A stretch of 64,000 nt of DNA from UBA6183 sp964545895 (lineage in GTDB: Bacteria; Bacteroidota; Bacteroidia; UKL13-3): contig CAZJHS010000004.1 of the NCBI GenBank assembly GCA_964545895.1, forward strand, positions 1 to 64,000, given 5' to 3'. This document shows, piece by piece, positions 1 to 9,900 of this stretch. Positions within the stretch are counted from its first letter, which is position 1; every line of letters starts with the position of its first letter. Both the position numbers and the translations under genes were made by a program. The notes beneath the pieces were generated by a model that searched no databases, was not told the DNA's origin, and saw only the letters and a program-made list of their open reading frames with translations.

Positions 1-57
1 TAAAGTTATTATAGGATTTAATTTAAAAACTGTAAACTTATTTTAGGACGATACACC

Positions 58-136
58 ACTCGGGGTCGGGCTTTACTTTACAAGCCCTATCTCGTTCCTC
101 ACTTCGGGGCTTTCCACTTCAATCCCTAAGCCGAGT
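58..136. repeat. GC-rich hairpin repeat (Bacteroidota interspersed palindromic / attC-like element)
   Basis: A GC-rich island in very AT-rich DNA. It is bounded by ACTCGG (58-63) and its reverse complement CCGAGT (131-136). Inside, GGGCTT (68-73) pairs with AAGCCC (82-87), and GGGGCTT recurs at 106-112, so several alternative hairpins can form. Read on the minus strand it contains TTAGGGATTGAAGTGGAAAG, a phrase I recall from intergenic repeats scattered through Flavobacteriia and relatives. The folding resembles integron attC sites or REP elements, but no integrase is visible here. The remaining parts of 1-295 show no gene. Confidence 0.55.
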
Positions 137-295
137 ATTGGGTTCTCCAAAAGAGGTATTTTTTATAGATATATTTTTGAAGTAATTTAGAATATCAATT
201 TCAGAATTTGAATGAAGAATTATTGCAATTATGATAATTAAATAGAGGGCATATAACTATAAGAACTCATAATCACCTTTAATGATTTGAAGTGG

Positions 296-643
296 TTACC
301 TTTCTTTAAATAGTTCAATACAAGTACCGTCTAGGGAAGACATTTCTTTTAGATCCTCCTTTACCCACTTCTCATAGATAGAAATTTTTGTAACATTAAA
401 CTTCATATTTTGGTTAACTATATATCTGTGGCAATCATCAATACTGTTCATTAATGTATACTCTTGAGCTGTAGTTATATTAACTAGTGTGACCTTTTCA
501 GCACTTAGCTCTTTAATTAAGTCAAAGTTCTGCAGTAATTCTGATTTGGTAAAATCTTGTATGTGTAACTTTTTCATGTAAGCAAAATATTTACTTTGTT
601 TCCTATTAAATTGGTATTCTAGGTTAATGGCTTTAAAATTCAA
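296..643 (-). CDS. Unrecognised small protein (115 aa)
   Basis: Open frame of 115 codons with no signal peptide, membrane segment or motif I recognise. It is rich in Lys, Glu and Asn, as expected for AT-rich Bacteroidota DNA. An internal Met (MKKLHI, about residue 23) is an alternative start. It lies in the same orientation as the lipoprotein gene upstream, with a 94-bp spacer, so co-transcription is possible. It sits beside the GC-rich repeat, in a region that looks accessory. It may be a real small cytoplasmic protein or a remnant of a longer gene; nothing in the sequence decides this. Confidence 0.4.
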   Translation of the reverse strand: MNFKAINLEYQFNRKQSKYFAYMKKLHIQDFTKSELLQNFDLIKELSAEKVTLVNITTAQEYTLMNSIDDCHRYIVNQNMKFNVTKISIYEKWVKEDLKEMSSLDGTCIELFKER

Positions 644-737
644 TTGATGTTTTGAGAATACGAGTATTGCTTGTATAAGTCTATTTCATGAGATTAGCAA
701 TGACTTCAGAGTGAATTAGAACGTGACAATTTCTGTA

Positions 738-1523
738 TCATAATCTGTTCTGAGAATTTCTTTTTGATAAAGAATCAAATTTCCGAAACTCTTCTTCCTT
801 ATTGATTTTATCATGTTCTAGCAATTTTGCTCTTTCAGTTTCATATAGATTCCATGAATTCATATCAGTTATTGTATATACGTAATGTCGATAAAAATCT
901 TTCCAATTAGAGTAACTTTCTTTAAGCGGATAAATTTCCACATAATCAACCTGAATATTAGATGGACTTCTCCAACGGTAAATACTTTCTTTGGCTGCTT
1001 TTAGTATTTGGCCTTTTTTCAGTTTATTATATGGTAATTCATCCCAATCTTGAACTGTATAATAAATGTATTTACTTTTATTGTATATATTAGGTTTTCC
1101 GAATGTATTAATTAAATCATCAAGTATAAAGTATTCATTACTTGTTTCCACTCTAGCTAATCTATTACGGTAGAAGTATAAATAAAATGTTTTCCAGCTT
1201 AAAATATGAAGTAGGCCATTCATATATGTCCGATGTTTGAAGCTGCCAAGGCTATATTTATCTATACTATCTCCAAATTTTATTCCACGAAATCCATTGA
1301 TCGAATCGATATTCCGATAATTACTCAATGGTAAATTTCTGTTACCGAATGCTTGTATAACACTATCAAGCGAAATTTTTACGATAACATTTTCTTTCCT
1401 TTGTACACTATCATTATTTTTTTCTGCGCTATTTCCAATAGGATTTTGTGTACAAGAGGTTAGTACTATAGTTACTAATAAAAGGTAAAGCACTTTGTAA
1501 GGTTTGATTGTTTTATTTGCCAT
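738..1523 (-). CDS. Hypothetical lipoprotein (261 aa)
   Basis: The N-terminus has a basic start, a hydrophobic stretch and a lipobox ending L-T-S-C near residue 24. It is therefore a predicted lipoprotein exported by Sec and lipidated by Lgt/Lsp. The mature part begins with an Asn/Ser/Lys-rich linker. It then has GIKFGDSI near residue 80 and LINTFGKPN further on, a pattern reminiscent of small SmpA/OmlA-like envelope domains, though I would not assign that family. The C-terminus is charged. No neighbour suggests a role. The start codon follows a 331-bp spacer that should hold its promoter. Confidence 0.6.
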   Translation of the reverse strand: MANKTIKPYKVLYLLLVTIVLTSCTQNPIGNSAEKNNDSVQRKENVIVKISLDSVIQAFGNRNLPLSNYRNIDSINGFRGIKFGDSIDKYSLGSFKHRTYMNGLLHILSWKTFYLYFYRNRLARVETSNEYFILDDLINTFGKPNIYNKSKYIYYTVQDWDELPYNKLKKGQILKAAKESIYRWRSPSNIQVDYVEIYPLKESYSNWKDFYRHYVYTITDMNSWNLYETERAKLLEHDKINKEEEFRKFDSLSKRNSQNRL

Positions 1524-1854
1524 AATATTTATCTATGAAAGACTATTTATGTAATTATAATTGTTTCGTATGAATTTAAAGGATCCTAAATTAATAAATT
1601 TATGTTATACATAATCGTCATCATCTAGAAATTAATAAAATCTGCATTCTTCTTATTTCTGAAATTCATAGCTAAGATAGTACCATCTACCATCTTTAGA
1701 TAGTGCAAATTTTATTTCATTAATTTTCACCGCTACCGCGCGATTGTATCACGAAGTGACTGTAAGCAATTAACCTAAATCCTTTATTGTGTAAAAGCTG
1801 CGGAGGATTTTTTCTTTTCTCCCATAAATACGTATGTTTGAGTAAACACTACTA
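1524..1854. other. Intergenic spacer between divergent genes
   Basis: 331 bp between two divergently transcribed lipoprotein genes, so it must hold both promoters. It is AT-rich apart from a short GC-rich patch near 1730-1760 (ctaccgcgcgattg...). I see no convincing hairpin, repeat or reading frame, and no clear Bacteroidota -33/-7 pair that I would defend. Confidence 0.5.
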
Positions 1855-1857
1855 TTG

Positions 1858-2514
1858 ATGAAAAACATATACTTAATTATTGCGGTGCTGTTTGTATTTG
1901 CATCTTGTAAAAAAGAAGAAACACCTGCGCCACAAAACACCAACAACACCCCTACCGATACGGTAGAAAAACTTATTCAAATTAATACTTCGTTTGGCAC
2001 CATGTATATGTGGTTGTACAAAGAAACACCATTGCATCGTGCTAACTTTTTAGGTTTGGCTGATACTAATTATTTTGATAATACTACGTTTCATCGAATC
2101 ATTACCAATTTTATGATTCAGGGTGGAGATCCTAACTCAAAAGATACGATTACAACCAATGATGGACAAGGTGGACCAGGTTATACCATTCCTGCAGAAA
2201 TTGATACAAGTAAACACCGTCATGCACGTGGCGAGGTTGCAGCAGCTCGTTTGGGTAATGCCCAAAATCCACTAAAGGCATCAAGTGGTTCGCAATTTTA
2301 CATTTGCCATTCTACATCGGGTACTAAACATTTAGATAATGAATACACCGTGTTTGGTAAAATTATCAGTGGTATTCAGGTGGTTGATTCTATTGTTATT
2401 CAACCTAAAAATACTACCACCAACCGACCACTTACTGATATTAAAATGGACATAAATGTGATTGAAAAAACACGCCAACAATTGCGCACAGAGTTTAACT
2501 TTGAAGCCAACTAA
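1858..2514 (+). CDS. Cyclophilin-type peptidyl-prolyl isomerase lipoprotein
   Basis: Predicted envelope-anchored peptidyl-prolyl cis-trans isomerase. I place the start at the ATG at 1858; the frame is open one codon upstream only through a TTG. The N-terminal hydrophobic segment ends in a lipobox F-A-S-C followed by KKEE. A Pro/Asn/Thr linker follows, then a cyclophilin domain. Visible family hallmarks are FHRIITNFMIQGGDP (catalytic Arg and Gln region), GPGYTIPAE, SGSQFYICHS and the C-terminal YTVFGKIISG. The length suits a single-domain bacterial cyclophilin with a lipoprotein leader. It probably helps fold periplasmic or outer-membrane proteins. Its stop overlaps the next start by one base (TAATG), so the two are likely translationally coupled. 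Confidence 0.92.
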   Translation: MKNIYLIIAVLFVFASCKKEETPAPQNTNNTPTDTVEKLIQINTSFGTMYMWLYKETPLHRANFLGLADTNYFDNTTFHRIITNFMIQGGDPNSKDTITTNDGQGGPGYTIPAEIDTSKHRHARGEVAAARLGNAQNPLKASSGSQFYICHSTSGTKHLDNEYTVFGKIISGIQVVDSIVIQPKNTTTNRPLTDIKMDINVIEKTRQQLRTEFNFEAN

Positions 2515-2921
2515 TGCAACATTTTGTTTCTCCATTTTTAAATAAAGAATTTACGGTTAAAACCAGCCGCAGCGGTGGTGCAGGCGGACAAAATGTAAAC
2601 AAGGTTGCTACCAAAGTATTGCTTGAATTTAACATCCAATACTCGCTACTATTAACAGAAGAAGAGCGTACTATTTTACTGGAGAAATTAGCCGATAAAC
2701 TTACAACAGATGGTGCATTACAAATTGTTGCACAAACAGAACGCAGCCAATTGGCCAACAAAGAAATTGCATTTAAAAAAATGTATCAATTGCTGAATAA
2801 GTGTTTTGTAGTGCGAAAAAAACGTAAGGCTACCAAACCCACAAAATCATCGGTGCAAGAAAGATTAACGGGTAAAAAACGTGATGCAGAAATTAAGTTG
2901 ATGAGAAAGAAGATTCTTTAG
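2514..2921 (+). CDS. arfB: ArfB/YaeJ-like peptidyl-tRNA hydrolase (GGQ protein)
   Basis: A small release-factor-domain protein of 135 aa, the usual size for ArfB/YaeJ. The catalytic GGQ is in SGGAGGQNVNKV near residues 20-32. The C-terminal tail is strongly basic (KKRKATKPTKSS...KKRDAEIKLMRKK); in this family the tail enters the empty mRNA channel of stalled ribosomes. The role is to hydrolyse peptidyl-tRNA on non-stop ribosomes. The start ATG overlaps the cyclophilin stop. The link between the two genes looks like operon economy rather than a shared pathway. Confidence 0.9.
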   Translation: MQHFVSPFLNKEFTVKTSRSGGAGGQNVNKVATKVLLEFNIQYSLLLTEEERTILLEKLADKLTTDGALQIVAQTERSQLANKEIAFKKMYQLLNKCFVVRKKRKATKPTKSSVQERLTGKKRDAEIKLMRKKIL

Positions 2922-3199
2922 AATTACATTGACTTTAAAAACAGGCTAAAGGTAAGTGATACGGTGGTTTTATGGCTTTGTGGTTATGAATGTTGAGTGC
3001 TTAATCAGATGTTAATGTTTCATTTAGATAACCACAACGAACACAACGATTGACTTTGTCATTTTAGATATTTACGGCAAAAGACTTTTTCTTGTGTACT
3101 TTGTGAAAAAACTTAGTGCTCCTAGTGGTAAAGGATGATCACAGCATAACAGAGAAATTTTGAATACAACTTCCAATCTCTAACCTCCTGCCTCCAACA
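2922..3199. other. Intergenic spacer between convergent genes
   Basis: 278 bp between convergent genes. It contains ordinary AT-rich DNA, with no repeat, no clear terminator hairpin and no convincing frame. Confidence 0.4.
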
Positions 3200-3811
3200 C
3201 TACTTCCCCGAAAGTGCCTTTACTTCACGTTGCATATTTTGCATAGTAATAAAAGGTCCTTCGGCAATAAACAAATTAATAATCCAATTAGGAATATGCC
3301 CAGCTGGGTCGAAAAAAAGTTCGTATTCGCCTTTGGTTTTTCCGTTGGGCAATGAAGTAAAACGCCAAGTAGCTTTGCCATTTTTAACACGCACATTTCC
3401 CATTAATTCGCTGCCGTAATCGGGCAATGTGTGCGAATGCATCCAATAAGTTCCATCGGCTTGTTTGGATAATTTAGTGCTTGAGTATTGGTCTCTGTCA
3501 TCAACAGGCCAAGGAGCATCGGTAATGTGGTAATAAATAACTTCGGTGGTTGATACTTGTTTTACCAATACACTTTTTTTGCATTTGTAAATCCAATTGG
3601 AATAATGACTCACATTCATGGCCACTTTTAACACTTGCTCAACAGGTGCATCAAAAACAACTTCGGCCCTAATTCCCTTAACCGGGTAATTAGCTACTTG
3701 TGCTGTGTAAACTTGTATAGTTGAATTTGCGCGAACCTTTTGCCAAGTAACACCTGGTGCACTTGAGCCAAACCAGCTTACAAAAAACAGAAGTAATAGT
3801 TGTGTTTTCAA
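3200..3811 (-). CDS. Secreted START/SRPBCC-domain protein
   Basis: 203 aa with a signal peptide (about residues 1-18) followed by one START-like lipid-binding domain. Typical START features are GIRAEVVFDAPVEQVLKV, the segment around HYSNWIYKCKKS, and ITDAPWPVDDRDQYS, the W-P-x-x-x-R-D signature of this branch. The C-terminal IPNWIINLFIAEGPFITMQNM resembles the closing helix over the lipid cavity. It is likely periplasmic and binds a hydrophobic ligand; the ligand is unknown. It is transcribed alone, downstream of a strong terminator that insulates it from the giant surface-protein gene. Confidence 0.85.
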   Translation of the reverse strand: MKTQLLLLFFVSWFGSSAPGVTWQKVRANSTIQVYTAQVANYPVKGIRAEVVFDAPVEQVLKVAMNVSHYSNWIYKCKKSVLVKQVSTTEVIYYHITDAPWPVDDRDQYSSTKLSKQADGTYWMHSHTLPDYGSELMGNVRVKNGKATWRFTSLPNGKTKGEYELFFDPAGHIPNWIINLFIAEGPFITMQNMQREVKALSGK

Positions 3812-3868
3812 ACAGTGGTATATGATTAGTAAAACAAGAATACTACGTTTTTGTTTAAAGCCAAATAA

Positions 3869-3900
3869 AAAGCGGCTGCTACCTAAGTAACAGCCGCTTT
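3869..3900. terminator. Bidirectional rho-independent terminator
   Basis: AAAGCGGCTG (3869-3878) pairs with CAGCCGCTTT (3891-3900) around a 12-nt loop, with A-runs on one side and T-runs on the other. It lies just past the stop of the large beta-helix protein gene (minus strand) and before the START-protein gene. Confidence 0.9.
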
Positions 3901-3923
3901 CTTGCTTATCTATCTAATTAATG

Positions 3924-6900
3924 TTAATACTTAATTAATTTAATAGTTTGTTGGTTAGATCCACCTTCAATTCGAACAAAATAAACACCTGCACTAAGAC
4001 TATCTAGGCATGTAAACAAATTGTTTAATTCCTCTACTTGTTGTTGGGTAGTTACTTCAAGTGTATTTTGACCTAACACTTTACCATTTACATCAACCAA
4101 TGTTAATACAAGCACCTCGCCTTTGTTGGCAGCTAGTGTTAAGTTAACATTTTTATTAAATGGATTTGGATATACGCTTGAGCTAACCAATTTATTTTGC
4201 TCGGCAGTAATAGAAACTATACCCGACTCTTTTGATTGATTATCCATATCAACTGCACGTAAGCGGTAGTATACTGCACCAACTTGTTGTGTTAATACAA
4301 CCTCTTTATCGGTGTATGCATAGTTGGTTTTAATATTACTATTACCTGCAGCTTTAACTTTACCTATTGGTGCAAATGTTGCTCCATCAAACGAACGCTC
4401 AACCACAAAATAAGCACTGTTACGTTCGGTAGCGGTTGTCCAAGTTACATAAGGATAATTGGCTTTATTAGCTACCTGTAAACTTACAAGTTCAACTGGT
4501 AATGGATTATTAATATTTGTACCTGTAAATACATTTAACTTAGCTATTCCTGTTACCGTTAAAATATTGCGTGTAGCATCAATTTGTGTAGTATCTGTTG
4601 ACCAACCGGTAGTGGTATTATACTTAGCCAATTTTAACAACGACTTAGTACTTACGTTACCCATCCAAATATCTTTAAAGTAGTATCTCATGGTATAATT
4701 ATAGTTACCATTGGTACCATCTAATTTGGTGTAAGCAAACTGATAATTACCTGTTGTAATTGCAGGAGCAATTGCACCAGAGTATGCTCTAACAGTAAAT
4801 ACCGTAGGAACTGGTGAACCAACTGCCCAAGTAACACTTGCAACAGTATCAGCACCAAATAAAAACAATTGTGTTGTACCAGCTGCAGGTAATGCTGGTG
4901 TAGCAGTAGCAGCCGGAGGTAATGAAGTTGGAGTAAATTCATATGCTCCTAAATCTACCGTTCCGCTTGGTATATTAATGCTACGTGCGGCACCATTAAT
5001 ATCGGTAGTAATTGTTCCTTGCGGTAAGGCACGTCCGTTAACACTCCACGAAGCCGAATCGGCTGCATTAGGCATTAAGTTTAAATCGCTGGTAAAGCCC
5101 GGACGATAAGATATAGATTGTGCATCGCGGGTTGCATTTTTCCATGCCAACATATTATATGATGTGTTAGGAACACTTGTTTGCACTGTGTATGCAGGAG
5201 TTGATGCATAGTAATTATTATAATCACTTGCGCAATAAGCTGGGTTATATACGTAGTATCCATAACCTCCACCTGAGTTACTTACAATATTGTTGTAAAA
5301 TCTGTTATTAGCGTATGATGCAGTATTGTAGAATAAATATACCGAATATGAATATGATGCAGCTCCATACAAATGAATGCTATTACCATAAAAATATTGC
5401 CAGTTACTGTATAAACTATAAATACCATACGAACTGGTATTTGCGCCATTAACACTAATACTATTGTTTGTTACCCAAGTAGGATAAGCAGAAACACCAT
5501 CACAATTAGATTGGAATATACCTGCACCACCATTAATAATGGTTATTTTGTTTGCATTGATATTACCACGTTGTGAGTATGTTGCATAGATACCGATGTA
5601 GCCATTAAAGCTGGTATTTGATGTAATTACACAATTGCGGAAAGTGTACAATATTTGAGTATTGATTACAGCACCTGCGTAATATTGATTTTCAAAAGTA
5701 TCTACAGCAAAGTTATTATACATCATAAAATTGGTAGTAGTTGTTGATTCGAAGTTGATACCTATTGAACCATTAATCAACTTTGAAGAGGTGAGAGAAA
5801 CATAATCAAACCTACCACCTGTTGCAGCAACAATAGCCAAATCGCCTGAAGTAGATAGCGTATTAACACCAATTAAATTACAATTATGAATCGAATCTTG
5901 TGCTGCACTATTTGCAAATGCAATTACGGTACCCATGTTTGCAATACTTGTAGCACGAATGGTCATATGTTTAAAACGAACATACGTTGCACCATTTAAT
6001 TTTACTACATAGTTATCGGTAGTTGTTGATGCCCCATAACGTAAATCAACACTATATTTATTTCCGTTTTCGGCTTGGAAAGTAACTGTATTGGTAGCCG
6101 ATACACCTGCAATTGCATTCAATGCAATTTGTTCGTTATAAATACCTGGCCTTACGTTAAACACAACTGGCCCCGAAACGCCTGCAACATTAAGTGCAGA
6201 AGCAGCATCAGTAAAGTTAATAAAATCAGGAGTTGTACCACCAATGGTGTAAACTCCAATTAATGATGTAGATATAACACGTTGTGCGGTATCATTATTC
6301 ATGTTTACATCAGTAACGTTGTTTGGCAATTGCGTATAAACTCTTAAGCGGCTAAACCCTTGTGGAATGGTAACTGTAAATGCAATATTTGCAGTATCGC
6401 ATGGCATTAACGAACCCGACCAATTAACTGTTTGAGGAACTCCATTATTAAAGCTATACTTAATTGCCGCACTGGTTATAATATTTGCACCAAAGTTACG
6501 TAAGCGAATGTTTATTTGACGTGGACCAGATGCAACAGGCAATGCTAATGGATGAATATACTCAACTCCAATATCGTTTTGTATACCTAATATTTCGTAT
6601 GCACCCATATCAGGTACTACATTACGAATTACACCATTAACATCTGTAGGCACGGTAGTCATAATCATACCATTGTTACACTCATCAGTAATTTGTAAGT
6701 TACTATCGTTTAAGAATGTAGTTGGCTTGAATATTGAATTTGCATTTCCACCATTAATATTTTTAAATGTAGCAGGATATCTGGTTGCTGTATAATACAT
6801 CAAACCACCTGTTGTATCTAACTTGTAAAAATGATTATAGTTAAATGTATCAATACCTGTTATTGTGGTTGAGTAAAACACATGACCACTACCGGCAACA

Positions 6901-9900
6901 GTACGTGCAAATATATTATTAACAATACTTATAGAAGTACCACTAGCATATTGCAATGCCGCGTAATTAGTAATTGAGTTTTGATTAGTCATATTAACAC
7001 TGTTATGATGAATCATCCAGCGGGTATTAGCTGAAAGATAAATACCATAAGCATATTGATATAACATGTTTCCTCCAATAACATTATTAGCCATGATACC
7101 TTTACGTGTAGTTGCATTTGATGAACTACTTAGATTGATACCTGCATAACCAAAACCAGTTATGCGGTTACCAATAATTTGAGCTGCATAATCGGCTACA
7201 GTAGTGCTTAGTGCAAAAGCATATATACCATAGCCAACACCTGTTGGTATTAATGATATGGTGTTATTGTTGATTCTAATGTTCTCTTGATAACCTGTAT
7301 AAATTCCTGAGTAATAAATATTGCTCATTGAATTATTAACTATACGGTTACCTAAGCTTGGGGTTCCTGATAAAGCGTAGTTGTAAATACCATAATATCC
7401 GCCTGAGATTTCGTTTGAATCGATAGTAATACTATCCATTTTCACATTGGAAATACTGTATTGTGATGACGACAAAATGATACCACTGTAGTTAGTGCTT
7501 GTTGCATATTGTCCGGAAGGACTAAGTTGCAGTATGCGGCATGATTTGATGGTATTACAGCGTGTGGTGTTACCAACCATTAATACATTGTAACCATAAC
7601 CAGAAGTGTAGGCATTGTTTTGAATGGTTAAGTTTTTAAATGAAACATATTTACATCCCATTAAAAACACAACCGATTGGTAGGTGTATGTGGTGTTATC
7701 AAAAGAGATAATACGTGTATTTCTATTGCCATCACCGCCATTAAAAGTAACAGTATTGGTTGCTGATGAACCCGTAATATTAAAATCAATAATTACTTGC
7801 TCGGTGTACGTTCCTGGATTAACCAAGAACTCAACAGGACCTGCAACACCTGCTGTTCTTAACATACTAATCGCGCTAGCAAAAGTTGGAAAATCAGCAG
7901 TTGCACCACCTAAAGTGTAAGTACCCGATAATGGTAAAAATATAGTTGTTTTAACTGTATCGTTTGCAGGGAATGGATCTGCTGAACCGTTAGGTAAATC
8001 AACATAAGCAACCAATTGATTAATAGACTGGCTGAAATTACCTTGTTGCAAAGCAGTAAAGCTTATTGATGTGGTATCGCAGGTAGCTAAATTCCCTGTC
8101 CAGTTTAAGGAGCGTAGCGGACCATTATTTAGGCGATAATTTACACGTAATGAAGTTAAATTACTTCCACCTGTATTTCTGAACTGCACCCTAATATTTG
8201 ATAAACCAAAATTAGCTGGTGATGTTGGCCATAATACAGCGGTAGCCTCGGCATCAACACCCGAACTTGGCAACTCATCAGCCCCAATATCAGGAGGAGT
8301 TGAGCGCAAATCGCCATGAATATCGCGTGTTACAACTGTATTAGGATAACCATTAATACAACGGTTGCTAATTGTTAAAACTGTATCATTAGTAAAACCA
8401 GGTGCACGGTACATGTTGCCCGAGCCCATTGTATATAATGTACGCGGATATAATGTTGTACCATTTAAGTAAGCAATACCGTTAACAGAATCTGCGGGTA
8501 ATACATATAAAATGTTTGAATTAAAAGTATCAAGTACATAACCATAGGTGTAAATGGCCTCGCCACTACCCGAAACTGTGCGGGCAAAAATATTATTTAC
8601 TACACTTAAATTGCTGCAATAGTAAGCGTACAAAGGCGATTCGTAGGTTGATGTAGCAGCGTAATTATGGTTAACTGAGTTGTGGTAAACCATCCAATAA
8701 TTTGAATAATTCATGCTAATACCAATTGAACCCATTTGATTAAAACCGCCACCAATCATGTTGTTTGCGATTAATGATTTTGCCTGAGCCAATCCACTTG
8801 TACTTTGTATGTTTATACCATACATAGTAGCGTTAGTAATTTTATTTTCAGTAACTCGACAAATATCGGATGCACTCACTGGCGTTACGTAATTTAATGC
8901 AATACCACAGTTTAAATTCGCGTTTATGTAACGGTTATTAATTGTATTGCCAGATATTACCACGTTGCGCAAAGAGTTTACATCAATTGCTCTATCGCAA
9001 TATAATACTGAGTTGCCGCGGTATTGATGCCCGCCAGATGAACCATTTGCTATGGTATAGATACCACAAGTGGCCGATAAAATTGTATTTGAGTCTAATG
9101 TTAAATTTTCAATATTTGCACCAAGAGGTGAGCCTGATTGGCTTCCAGCTACAACCACGCCCATAAAATTAAACGTTCCCGTATTTCCGTTTATAGGAGC
9201 TGTAATTTCTATCCTACATTTTTTTATGGTATTATTATCAGCCGAGTTGGTAATATATACAGGCCATGCATAAGTTGTACCACTACCTTGTATAGTAAGG
9301 TTTTGGAATGTAACATAATCGGCAGCACTTATTTGTACCGTATGACGTGCACCTGTAAGATAGGCTCCGTATGTTAGTACACAATTAGCAATACCAGAAC
9401 CATTAAAGGTAACCGTGTTTGTTGATGAAGCACCTAGAATTTCATTTAAAATATTTACTTGCTCATAATATGTACCAGGTAATACATTAAATACAACTGG
9501 GCCACATAAGCCATTTACCTGAATTGCATTTACAGCAGCAGCGAACGAATTATAACTTCCCCCACTACCAATAGTATATGTTCCACCCATACCGGCACTA
9601 CCACTCCAATATGCTGTATCGTTTCTTCTTACTGTATCTACTGCGCTATTTGGGTTTGATGTCCAAGCTTTAATTGAAACTGGCGTGTTGGTAAAGTTAT
9701 AATTACCGATAGTTACATTTTTACTATTTCCGTTGGTGCTACCTAATGTATCAATTGCACCAATATACATAAAAGGTGTTTGTATAACATTATTAACCGA
9801 CCAATTAACAGTTAAGTTACCAATTGCATTTGAACCATAATTGGCAACTTGCACAGATACTGGTTGGCTTCCTGTACAAAACTTAGTTTGTAAGTTTAAA

